Origin: Closterium sp. Naga37s-1
Taxonomy: Eukaryota > Streptophyta > Zygnematophyceae > Desmidiales > Closteriaceae
DNA length: 64,000 nt
Reading direction: 5' to 3'
Assembly (NCBI GenBank): GCA_947471745.1
Contig: CANJKZ010000547.1
Span: 131,501-195,500 of the forward strand
Position numbers and translations under genes: made by a program. The stretch's first letter is position 1; each line of letters begins with the position of its first letter. The notes beneath the pieces are model-generated. The model was not told the DNA's origin, did no database searches, and saw only the letters and a program-made list of their open reading frames with translations. Below, in pieces: positions 39,400 through 50,870 of the stretch.

Positions 39400-42300
39400 A
39401 TCTCCACTCCATGGTGTCTAGTCGCATCATATCACCCAAAAAAGTGTCGACTCACCTCACATCTCCACTCAATGGTGTCTAATCGCATCAAATCACCCAA
39501 AAAAGTGTCGAATCGCCTCACATCTCCACTCCATGGTGTCTAGTCACATCATATCACCCAAAAAAGTGTCGAATCGCCTCACATCTCCACTCCATGGTGT
39601 CTAGTCACATCATATCACCCAAAAAAGTGTCGACTCACCTCACATCTCCACTCCATGGTATCTACTCGCATCACATCACCCAAAAAAGTGTCGACTCACC
39701 TCACATCTCCACTCCATGGTTTCTACTCGCATCAAATCACCCAAAAAAGTGTCGACTCACCTCACATCTCCAGTCCATGGTGTCTACTCGCATCAAATCA
39801 CCCAAAAAAGTGTCGACTCACCTCACATCTCCACTCCATGGTGTCTACTCGCATCACATCACCCAAAAAAGTGTTGACTCACCTCACATCTCCACTCCAT
39901 GGTGTCTAGTCACATCACATCACCCAAAAAAGTGTCGACTCACCTCACATCTCCACTCCATGGTTTCTACTCGCATCAAATCACCCAAAAAAGTGTCGAC
40001 TCACCTCACATCTCCACTCCATGGTGTCTACTCGCATCAAATCACCCAAAAAAGTGTCGACTCACCTCACATCTCCACTCCATTGTGTCTACTCGCATCA
40101 AATCACACAAAAAAGTGTCGACTCACCTCACATCTCCACTCCATGGTGTCTACTCGCATCAAATCACCCAAAAAAGTGTCGACTCACCTCACATCTCCAC
40201 TCCATGGTGTCTACTCGCATCAAATCACCCAAAAAAGTGTCGACTCACCTCACATCTCCACTCCATGGTGTCTACTCGCATCAAATCACCCAAAAAAGTG
40301 TCGACTCACCTCACATCTCCACTCCATGGTGTCTTCTCACATCACATCACCCAAGAAAGTGTCGACACACCTCACATCTCCACTCCATGGAGTCTACTCA
40401 CATCACATCACCCAAAAAAGTGTCGACTCACCTCACATCTCCACTCCATGGGGTCTACTCACATCTCATCACCCAAAAAAGTGTCGACTAACCTCACATC
40501 TCCACTCCATGGTGTCTACTCACATCACATCACCCAAAAAAGTGTTGACTCACCTCACATCTCAACTCCATGGTCTCTACTCACATCACATCACCCAAAA
40601 AGGAGTCGACTCGCCTCACATCTCTACCCCATGGTGTCTAGTCGCATCACATCACCCAAAAAAGTGTCGACTCACCTCACATCTCCACTCCATGGTGTCT
40701 ACTCACATCACATCACCCAAAAAAGTGTCGACTCACCTCACATCTCCACTCCATGGTGTCTACTCACATCACATCACCCAAACAAGTGTCGACTCACCTC
40801 ACATCTCCACTCCATGGGGTCTACTCACATCACATCACCCAAAAAGGTGTCGACTCACCTCACATCTCCACTCTATGGTGTCTACTCACATCACATCACC
40901 CAAACAAGTGTCTACTAACCTCACATCTCCATTCCATGGTGTCTACTCACATCACATCACCCAAAATAGTGTCGACTCACCTCACATCTCCACTCCATGG
41001 TGTCTCGTCGCATCACATCACCCAAAAAAGTGTCGACTAACCTCACATCTCCACTCCATGGTGTCTACTCGCATCACATCACCCAAAAAAGTGTTGACTC
41101 ACCTCACATCTCCACTCCATGGTCTCTACTCACATCACATCACCCAAAAAAGTGTCGACTTACCTCACATCTCCACTCCATGATGTCTAGTCGCATCACA
41201 TCACCCAAAAAAGTGTCGACTCACCTCAAATCTCCACTCCATGGTCTCTACTCACATCACATCACCCAAAAAAGTGTCGACTCACCTCACATCTCCACTC
41301 CATGGTGTCTACTCACATCACATCACCCAAAAAAGTGTCGACTCACCTCAAATCTCCACTCCATGGTGTCTACTCACATCACATCACCCAAAAAAGTGTC
41401 GACTCACCTCACATCTCCACTCCATGGGGTCTACTCACATCACATCACCCACAAAAGTGTCGACTCACCTCACATCTCCACTCCATGGTGTCTACTCACA
41501 TCACATCACCCAAAAAAGTGTCGACCAACCTCACATCTCCATTCCATGGTGTCTACTCACATCACATCACCCCAAAAAGTGTCGACTCACCTCACATCTC
41601 CTCTCCATGGTGTCTCGTCGCATCACATCACCCAAAAATGTGTCGACTAACCTCACATCTCCACTCCATGGTGTCTACTCGCATCACATCACCCAAAAAA
41701 GTGTCGACTCACCTCAAATCTCCACTCCATGGTCTCTACTCACATCACATCACCCAAAAAAGTGTCGACTCACCTCACATCTCCACTCCATGGTATCTAA
41801 TCACATCACATCACCCAATAAGTGTCAACTCACCTCACATCTCCACTGCATGGTCTCTACTCACATCACATCACCCAAAAAAGTGTCAACTACCTCACAT
41901 CTCCACTCCATGGGGTCTACTCACATCACATCACCCAAAAAAGTGTCGACTCACCTCACATCTCCACTCCATGGTGTCTACTCACATCACATCACCCAAA
42001 AAAGTGTCGACTCACCTCACATCTCAACTCCATGGTCTCTACTCACATCACATCATCCAAAAAAGTGTCGACTCACCTCACATCTCCACTCCATGGTGTC
42101 TAGTCGCATCACATCACCCAAAAAAGTGTCGACTCACCTCACATCTCCACTCCATGGTGTCTACTCGCATCAAATCACCCAAAAAAGTGTCGACTCACCT
42201 CACATCTCCACTCCATGGTGTATACTCGCATCAAATCACCCAAAAAAGTGTCGACTCGCCTCACATCTCCACTCCATGGTGTCTACTCGCATCAAATCAC

Positions 42301-43930
42301 CCAAAAAAGTGTCGACTCACCTCACATCTCCACTCCATGGTCTCTACTCGCATCACATCACCCAAAAAAGTGTCGACTCACCTCAGATCTCCACTCCATG
42401 GTGTCTAGTCACATCATATCACCCAAAAAAGTGTCGACTCACCTCAGATCTCCACTCCATGGTGTCTAGTCGCATCACATCACCCAAAAAAGTGTCGACT
42501 CACCTCACATCTCCACTCAATGGTGTCTACTCGCATCAAATCACCCAAAAAAGTGTCGACTCACCTCACATCTCCACTCCATGGTGTCTAGTCACATCAT
42601 ATCACCCAAATAAGTTTCGACTCACCTCACATCTCCACTCCATGGTCTCTACTCGCATCACATCACCCAAAAAAGATTCGACTCACCTCACATCTCCACT
42701 CCATGGTGTCTAGTCGCATCACATCACCCAAAAAAGTGTCGACTTACCTCACATCTCCACTCCATGGTCTCTACTCACATCACATCACCCAAAAAGGAGT
42801 CGACTCGCCTCACATCTCTACTCCATGGTGTCTAGTCGCATCACATCACCCAAAAAAGTGTCGACTCACCTCACATCTCCACTCCATGGTGTCTACTCAC
42901 ATCACATCACCCAAAAAAGTGTCGACTCACCTCACATCTCCACTCCATGGGGTCTACTCACATCACATCACCCAAAAAGGTGTCGACTCACCTCACATCT
43001 CCACTCCATGGTGTCTACTCACATCACATCACCCAAAAAAGTGTCTACTAACCTCACATCTCCATTCCATGGTGTACTCACATCACATCACCCAAAATAG
43101 TGTCGACTCACCTCACATCTCCACTCCATGGTGTCTCGTCGCATCACATCACCCAAAAAAGTGTTGACTAACCTCACATCTCCACTCCATGGTGTCTACT
43201 CGCATCACATCACCCAAAAAAGTGTTGACTCACCTCACATCTCCACTCCATGGTCTCTACTCACATCACATCACCCAAAAAAGTGTCGACTCACCTCACA
43301 TCTCCACTCCATGGTGTCTAGTCGCATCACATCACCCAAAAAGTGTCGACTCACCTCAAATCTCCACTCCATGGTCTCTACTCACATCACATCACCCAAA
43401 AAAGTGTCGACTCACCTCACATCTCCACTCCATGGTGTCTACTCACATCACATCACCCAAAAAAGTGTCGACTCACCTCACATCTCCACTCCATGGTGTC
43501 TACTCACATCACATCACCCAAAAAAGTGTCGACTCACCTCACATCTCCACTCCATGGGGTCTACTCACATCACATCACCCAAAAAAGTGTCGACTCACCT
43601 CACATCTCCACTTCATGGTGTCTACTCACATCACATCACCCAAAAAAGTGTCGACCAACCTCACATCTCCACTCCATGGTGTCTAGTCGCATCATATCAC
43701 CCAAAAAAGTGTCGACTCACCTCACATCTCCACTCAATGGTGTCTAATCGCATCAAATCACCCAAAAAAGTGTCGAATCGCCTCACATCTCCACTCCATG
43801 GTGTCTAGTCACATCATATCACCCAAAAAAGTGTCGAATCGCCTCACATCTCCACTCCATGGTGTCTAGTCACATCATATCACCCAAAAAAGTGTCGACT
43901 CACCTCACATCTCCACTCCATGGTATCTAC
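39400..43930 (+). repeat. ~4.27-kb spaced duplication inside satellite segment 3
   Basis: A rare run of units (AATGGTGTCTAATCGCATC, then GTGTCGAATCGCC twice with CACATCATATC) is present near 39470-39660 and again near 43735-43925, about 4265 bp apart. The block between differs, so this is either a large higher-order period or a transposed block. Confidence 0.7.
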
Positions 43931-44225
43931 TCGCATCACATCACCCAAAAAAGTGTCGACTCACCTCATATCTCCACTCCATGGTGTCTACTCACATCAC
44001 ATCACCCAAAAAAGTGTCGACTCACCTCACATCTCCACTCCATGGGGTCTACTCACATCACATCACCCAAAAAAGTGTCGACTCACCTCACATCTCCACT
44101 CCATGGTGTCTACTCACATCACATCACCCAAAAAAGTGTCGACTAAACCTCACATCTCCATTCCATGGTGTCTACTCACATCACATCACCCAAAATAGTG
44201 TCGACTCACCTCACATCTCCACTCC

Positions 44226-45976
44226 ATGGTGTCTCGTCGCATCACATCACCCAAAAAAGTGTCGACTAACCTCACATCTCCACTCCATGGTGTCTACTCG
44301 CATCACATTACCCAAAAAAGTGTTGACTCACCTCACATCTCCACTCCATGGTCTCTACTCACATCACATCACCCAAAAAAGTGTCGACTCACCTCACATC
44401 TCCACTCCATGGCGTCTAGTCGCATCACATCACCAAAAAAAGTGTCGACTCACCTCACATCTCCACTCCATGGTGTCTACTCACATCACATCACCCAAAA
44501 AAGTGTCGACTCACCTCACATCTCAACTCCATGGTCTCTACTCACATCACATCACCCAAAAAAGGGTCGACTCACCTCACATCTCCACTCCATGGTGTCT
44601 AGTCGCATCACATCACCCAAAAAAGTGTCGACTCACCTCACATCTCCACTCCATGGTGTCTACTCACATCACATCACCCCAAAAAGTGTCGACTAACCTC
44701 ATATCTCCACTCCATGGTGTCTACTCACATCACATCACCCAAAAAAGTGTCGACTCACCTCACATCTCCACTCCATGGTGTCTACTCACATCACATCACC
44801 CAAAAAAGTGTCGACTAACCTCACATCTCCACTCCATGGTGTCTACTCACATCACATCACCCAAAAAAGTGTCGACTCACCTCACATCTCCACTCCATGT
44901 GGTCTACTCACATCTCATCACCCAAAAAAGTGTCGACTCACCTCACATCTCCACTCCATGGTGTCTACTCACATCACATCACCCAAAAAAGTGTCGACTA
45001 ACCTCACATCTCCACTCCATGGTGTCTACTCACATCACATCACCCAAAAAAGTGTCGACTCACCTCACATCTCAACTCCATGGTCTCTACTCACATCACA
45101 TCACCCAAAAAGGTGTCGACTCACCTCACATCTCTACTCCATGGTGTCTAGTCGCATCACATCACCCAAAAAAGTGTCGACTCACCTCACATCTCCACTC
45201 CATGGTGTCTACTCACATCACATCACCCAAAAAAGTGTCGACTCACCTCACATCTCCACTCCATGGTGTCTACTCACATCACATCACCCAAAAAAGTGTC
45301 GACTCACCTCACATCTCCACTCCATGGGGTCTACTCACATCACATCACCCAAAAAGTGTCGACTCACCTCACATCTCCACTCCATGGTGTCTACTCACAT
45401 CACATCACCCAAAAAAGTGTCGACTAACCTCACATCTCCATTCCATGGTGTCTACTCACATCACATCACCCAAAATAGTGTCGACTCACCTCAAATCTCC
45501 ACTCCATGGTGTCTCGTCGCATCACATCACCCAAAAAAGTGTCGACTAACCTCACATCTCCACTCCATGGTGTCTACTCGCATCACATCACCCAAAAAAG
45601 TGTTGACTCACCTCACATCTCCACTCCATGGTCTCTACTCACATCACATCACCCAAAAAAGTGTCGACTCACCTCACATCTCCACTCCATGGCGTCTAGT
45701 CGCATCACATCACCCAAAAAAGTGTCGACTCACCTCACATCTCCACTCCATGGTGTCTACTCACATCACATCACCCAAAAAAGTGTCGACTCACCTCACA
45801 TCTCAACTCCATGGTCTCTACTCACATCACATCACCCAAAAAAGTGTCGACTCACCTCACATCTCCACTCCATGGTGTCTAGTCGCATCACATCACCCAA
45901 AAAAGTGTCGACTCACCTCACATCTCCACTCCATGGTGTCTACTCACATCACATCACCCAAAAAAGTGTCGACTAA
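44226..45976 (+). repeat. 1280-bp higher-order repeat (21 units) in segment 3
   Basis: The series GTCTCGTCG, CTCGCATCAC, GGTCTCTAC, GGCGTCTAG and onward at about 44226-44700 is repeated at 45506-45976 with a spacing of 1280 bp, 21 units less one base. Order and variants match closely. Confidence 0.8.
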
Positions 45977-48900
45977 CCTCACATCTCCACTCCATGGTGT
46001 CTACTCACATCACATCACCCAAAAAAGTGTCGACTCACCTCACATCTCAACTCCATGGTCTCTACTCACTTCACATCATCCAAAAATGTGTCGACTCACC
46101 TCACATCTCCACTCCATGGTGTCTACTCACATCACATCACCAAAAAAAGTGTCGACTAACCTCACATCTCCATTCCATGGTGTCTACTCACAACACATCA
46201 CCCAAAAAAGTGTCGACTCACCTCACATCTCCACTCCATGGGGTCTACTCACATCTCATCACCCAAAAAAGTGTCGACTCACCTCACATCTCCACTCCAT
46301 GGGGTCTACTCACATCACATCACCCAAAAAATTGTCGACTCACCTCACATCTCCACTCCATAGGGTCTACTCACATCACATCACCCAAAAAAGTGTCGAC
46401 TCACCTCACATCTCCACTCCATGGTGTCTACTCACATCACATCACCCAAAAAAGTGTCGACTCACCTCACATCTCCACTCCTTGGTTTCTACTCACATCA
46501 CATCACCCAAAAAAGTGTCGACTCACCTCACATCTCCACTCCATGGGGTCTACTCACATCTCATCACCCAAAAAAGTGTCGACTCACCTCACATCTCCAC
46601 TCCATGGGGTCTACTCACATCACATCACCCAAAAAATTGCCGACTCACCTCACATCTCCACTCCATGGGGTCTACTCACATCACATCACCCAAAAAAGTG
46701 TCGACTCACCTCACATCTCCACTCCATGGTGTCTACTCACATCACATCACCCAAAAAAGTGTCGACTCACCTCACATCTCCACTCCATGGGGTTCTCTCA
46801 CATCACATCACCCAAAAAGGTGTCGACTCACCTCACATCTCCACTCCATGGTGTCTACTCACATCACATCACCCAAAAAAGTGTCGACTAACCTCACATC
46901 TCCATTCCATGGTGTCTACTCACATCACATCACCCAAAATAGTGTCGACTCACCTCACATCTCCACTCCATGGTGTCTCGTCGCATCACATCACCCAAAA
47001 AAGTGTCGACTAACCTAACACCTCCACTCCATGGTGTCTACTCGCATCACATCACCCAAAAAAGTGTCGACTCACCTCACATCTCCACTCCATGGTGTAT
47101 AGTCGCATCAAATCACCCAAAAGAGTGTCGACTCACCTCACATCTCCACTCCATGGTGTCTAGTCGCATCACATCACCCAAAAAAGTGTCGACTCACCTC
47201 ACATCTCCACTCCATGGGGTCTACTCACATCACATCACCCAAAAAAGTGTCGACTCACCTCACATCTCCACTCCATGGTGTCTACTCACATCACATCACC
47301 TAAAAAAGTGTCGACTCACCTCACATCTCCACTCCATGGGGTCTACTCACATCTCATCACCCAAAAAAGTGTCGACTCACCTCACATCTCCACTCCATGG
47401 TGTCTACTCACATCACATCACCCAAAAAAGTGTCGACTAACCTCACATCTCCACTTCATGGTGTCTACTCACATCACATCACCCAAAAAAGTGACGACTC
47501 ACCTCACATCTCAACTCCATGGTCTCTACTCACATCACATCACCCAAAAAAGTGTCGACTCACCTCACATCTCTACTCCATGGTGTCTAGTCGCATCACA
47601 TCACCCAAAATGGTGTCGACTCACCTCACATCTCCACTCCATGGTGTCTACTCACATCACATCGCCCAAAAAAGTGTCGACTCACCTCACATCTCAACTC
47701 CATGGTCTCTACTCACATCACATCACCCAAAAAAGAGTCGACTCACCTCACATCTCTACTCCATGGTGTCTAGTCGCATCACATCACCCAAAAAAGTGTC
47801 GACTCACCTCACATCTCCACTCCATGGTGTCTACTCACATCACATCACCCAAAAAAGTGTCGACTCACCTCACATCTCCACTCCATGGTGTCTACTCACA
47901 TCACATCACCCAAAAAAGTGTCGACTCACCTCACATCTCCACTCCATGGGGTCTACTCACATCACATCACCCAAAAAGGTGTTGACTCACCTCAAATCTC
48001 CACTCCATGGTGTCTACTCGCATCACATCACCCAAAAAAGTGTCGACTAACCTCACATCTCCATTCCATGGTGTCTACTCACATCACATCACCCAAAATA
48101 GTGTCGACTCACCTCACATCTCCACTCCATGGTGTCTCGTCGCATCACATCACCCAAAAAATTGTCGACTAACCTCACATCTCCACTCCATGGTGTCTAC
48201 TCGCATCACATCACCCAAAAAAGTGTCGACTCACCCCACATCTCCACTCCATGGTCTCTACTCACATCACATCACCCAAAAAAGTGTCGACTCACCTCAC
48301 ATCTCCACTCCATAGTGTCTAGTTGCATCATATCACCCAAAAAAGTGTCGACTCACCTCACATCTCCACTCCATGGGGTCTAATCACATCACATCACCCA
48401 AAAAAGTGTCGACTCACCTCACATCTCCACTCCCTGGTGTCTACTCACATCACATCACCCAAAAAAGTGTCGACTCACCTCACATCTCAACTCCATGGTC
48501 TCTACTCACATCACATCACCCAAAGAAGTGTCGACTCACCTCACATCTCCACTCCATGGTGTCTAGTCGCATCACATCACCCAAAAAGGTGTCGACTCAC
48601 CTCACATCTCCACTCCATGGTGTCTACTCACATCACATCACCCAAAAAAGTGTCGACTCACCTCACATCTCCACTCCATGGTCTCTACTCACATCTCATC
48701 ACCCAAAAAAGTGTCGACTCACCTCACATCTCCACTCCATGGGGTCTACTCACATCACATCACCCAAAAAAAGTGTCGACTCACCTCACATCTCCACTCC
48801 ATGGTGTCTACTCACATCACATCACCCAAAAAAGTGTCGACTAACCTCACATCTCCATTCCATGGTGTCTACTCACATCACATCACCCAAAAAAGTGTCG

Positions 48901-49393
48901 ACTCACCTCACATCTCCACTCCATGGTGTCTACTCACATCACATCACCCAAAAAAGTGTCGACTCACCTCACATCTCCACTCCATGGTCTCTACTCACAT
49001 CACATCACCCAAAAAAGTGTCGACTCACCTCACATCTCCACTCCATGGTCTCTACTCACATCACATCACCCAAAAAAGTGTCGACTCACCTCACATCTCC
49101 ACTCCATGGTCTCTACTCACATCACATCACCCAAAAAAGTGTCGACTCACCTCACATCTCCACTCCATGGTCTCTACTCACATCACATCACCCAAAAAAA
49201 TGTCGACTCACCTCACATCTCCACTCCATGGTCTCTACTCACATCACATCACCCAAAGAAGTGTCGACTCACCTCACATCTCCACTCCATGGTGTCTAGT
49301 CGCATCACATCACCCAAAAAAGTGTCGACTCACCTCACATCTCCACTCCATGGTGTCTACTCCCATCACATCACCCAAAAAAAGAGTCGACAC

Positions 49394-50640
49394 ATCATAC
49401 ATAGCAGCAAGGATAGCATCATAATCAAGATCAAAGATAGAAACCCCCGACTTAAGTAGATCACCCCAGCGAGGGATCTCAGTGGCGTCAAGAAACTGTG
49501 CACGCCAGGCGTCCGTTTGGCAGCCGAAACAGCGGAGCGTGGCATGCGGGCTGCCGCACGTCTCTCCACTGCGGTCGCCAGTGCGGAGAGCGTACGCGCA
49601 GGGACCAGCACCCCCAGACCTCCCACGCCCAGCGTACCACTCACGAAGCTGCTGGGGCGACAGGGTCTCACGAGGGCGCTGCTGCTGCTGGCTCTGGCCA
49701 CCGCCAAATCCTCCCCGCTGCACAGCACCACCCCGACCAGCACCACCGCCGCTGCCACCCCCACTGCCTCCGCCGCCGCCGCCGCCACCTCCACCCCCAC
49801 TGCCGCTGCCTCCGCCGCCTCCACCTCCACCACCGCTACCGAAGCCCCCACTCCCGCCACCACCCCCACCTCCACCCCCACCCCCTCCACCGCCTCCACC
49901 GCCACCACCGCCGCCCCCGCCATCCCCTCCAGCACCCTTGCCCCCCTTGCTCCTGCTGCTGCGGCGCCTACCACTAGGAGCAGACACAGCTCCGACCGAC
50001 TCGGTGCCAACGAGGTCAACAGCAGCAGCAGAGGCAACAGAGGTCAAAAGAGGGACGGGGGAGCACCCCTTAAAGAAAGGGGCACGAGGGTCACCACGAG
50101 AGGCTCCTACAGCAACTATACTCTTCTCTGCTGCAAGGAGGTGCTCCTCGAGGAGGTCAAGGTGAGCGTGGTGGGGCAAAGGGAGAGGAAGTGGTCCCTG
50201 ACCGAGCGAAGGGAGTCAGAGAGCCAGGTGACAAGGTAGTAGAGAGTGATGTACATAGGGGGGGGGGGGTTCGCGGTGCAGAACTCAGCAGTAAGCGCAG
50301 CGCGGTAGCGGGTGTCACTAGTGCGGAGGTGCGTAATGAGGTCAGCGACCGTGGCAAAAGCAGCTAGGTCATGGAACAAGTACGGCAGCATGAGGCGGCT
50401 AAGGGCAGCAGTGGCAGGGGAGGAGTAGCGAGCAACAACAACGTCGTACAGAGTCTTAGCTGTCTTGTACTGGCTAAAGTGCGCGCGCTCAGCAGACGGC
50501 AGGTGACTACGGACAGCTAGACGAGCAGCAGCATTGCGTGTGGTCCACTGTGAGCGAACTGTACTGTCAGCATCGGCAGCAGGGGCAACAGCGACGCCGG
50601 ACGTGTGGTCGAACAGTGAGACTCCGTCCTTAGAGTCACA
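49394..50640 (-). pseudogene. Gag region of copy C (fossil)
   Basis: The translated minus strand matches Gag of copies D-F: FDHTSG, SQWTTRNAAARLAVRSHLP, TAKTLYDVVVARYSSPATAA, PYLFHDLAAFATVADLITHL, then MYITLYYLV and RDHFLSL. A Gly/Ser-rich tract of about 80 residues follows (49700-49960), then QLREWYAGRG, an unusual zinc-knuckle-like block (C-x13-C-x3-H-x4-C) and FDLDYDAILAAMY. It is broken and ends at the satellite. The plus-strand Pro-rich frame over the same place is a shadow. Confidence 0.8.
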
Positions 50641-50710
50641 CTACAGGGCAAGGAGCGCGCTTCAGGCAGGGCAGAAAAAAAAAATTGAGTGGTGGGCCCT
50701 AAAAAAAAAC

Positions 50711-50740
50711 GGTCCCACTAGGGAACCCGCTCTGATACCA
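50711..50740 (-). promoter_or_regulatory. Primer-binding site and adjoining hairpin of copy C
   Basis: The minus strand reads TGGTATCAGAGC (50740-50729) directly after the LTR. It is followed by GGTTCCC-TAGT-GGGACC (50727-50711), an inverted repeat whose equivalent is found in copies D, E and F. Confidence 0.82.
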
Positions 50741-50870
50741 TGTGAGAAATGTACGAGGAATGATGTGGACTAGAAAGGAGATGGGTACAAGTATGAAAAC
50801 TTAGAAAAGCTGTACCCCATAATGTCTACCCCACTACAACCTACACAAGCTATATCATATATGTTTGACA
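50741..50870 (-). repeat. 5' LTR of copy C (130 bp)
   Basis: On the element's strand it runs from TGTCAAACATATATG to ...CATTTCTCACA, next to the primer-binding site. It shares GTAGTGGGGTAG and the GGGTACA/TGTACCC hairpin arms with the LTRs of D-F but is the most divergent of the set. Confidence 0.82.

Larger units (their letters stand above)
39234..49391 (+). repeat. 61-bp satellite array, segment 3 (about 166 units)
   Basis: It has the same unit and orientation as the other segments, but from about 40.3 kb most units carry CTCACATCACATCACC in place of CTCGCATCAAATC. This third subtype rarely contains the TAG stop, so very long frames appear on the plus strand. Variants such as GGGGTCTAC, GGTCTCTAC, GTCTCGTCG and CATTCCATGG recur in blocks. 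Several one-base deletions in A runs are present. The array ends after GTCGAC at 49386-49391, where copy C begins. No gene was seen inside. Confidence 0.96.
49392..50870 (-). mobile_element. Copy C: 5' part of a short-LTR Ty1/copia element (broken)
   Basis: On the minus strand it comprises an LTR (50870-50741), a primer-binding site, a short leader and a gag region that runs into the 61-bp satellite at about 49392. The remaining pol and the downstream LTR are not present here. The Gag sequence clearly belongs to the same family as copies D, E and F. It marks the boundary between the 61-bp and the 173-bp satellites. It is broken in a few places and older than element B, judging by its divergence from D and E. 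Confidence 0.82.

Noticed and set aside
49482-50165. Plus-strand proline-rich protein
   Set aside because: It is the complement of the Gly/Ser tract of copy C's Gag. Matches to the related copies D-F support the minus strand.
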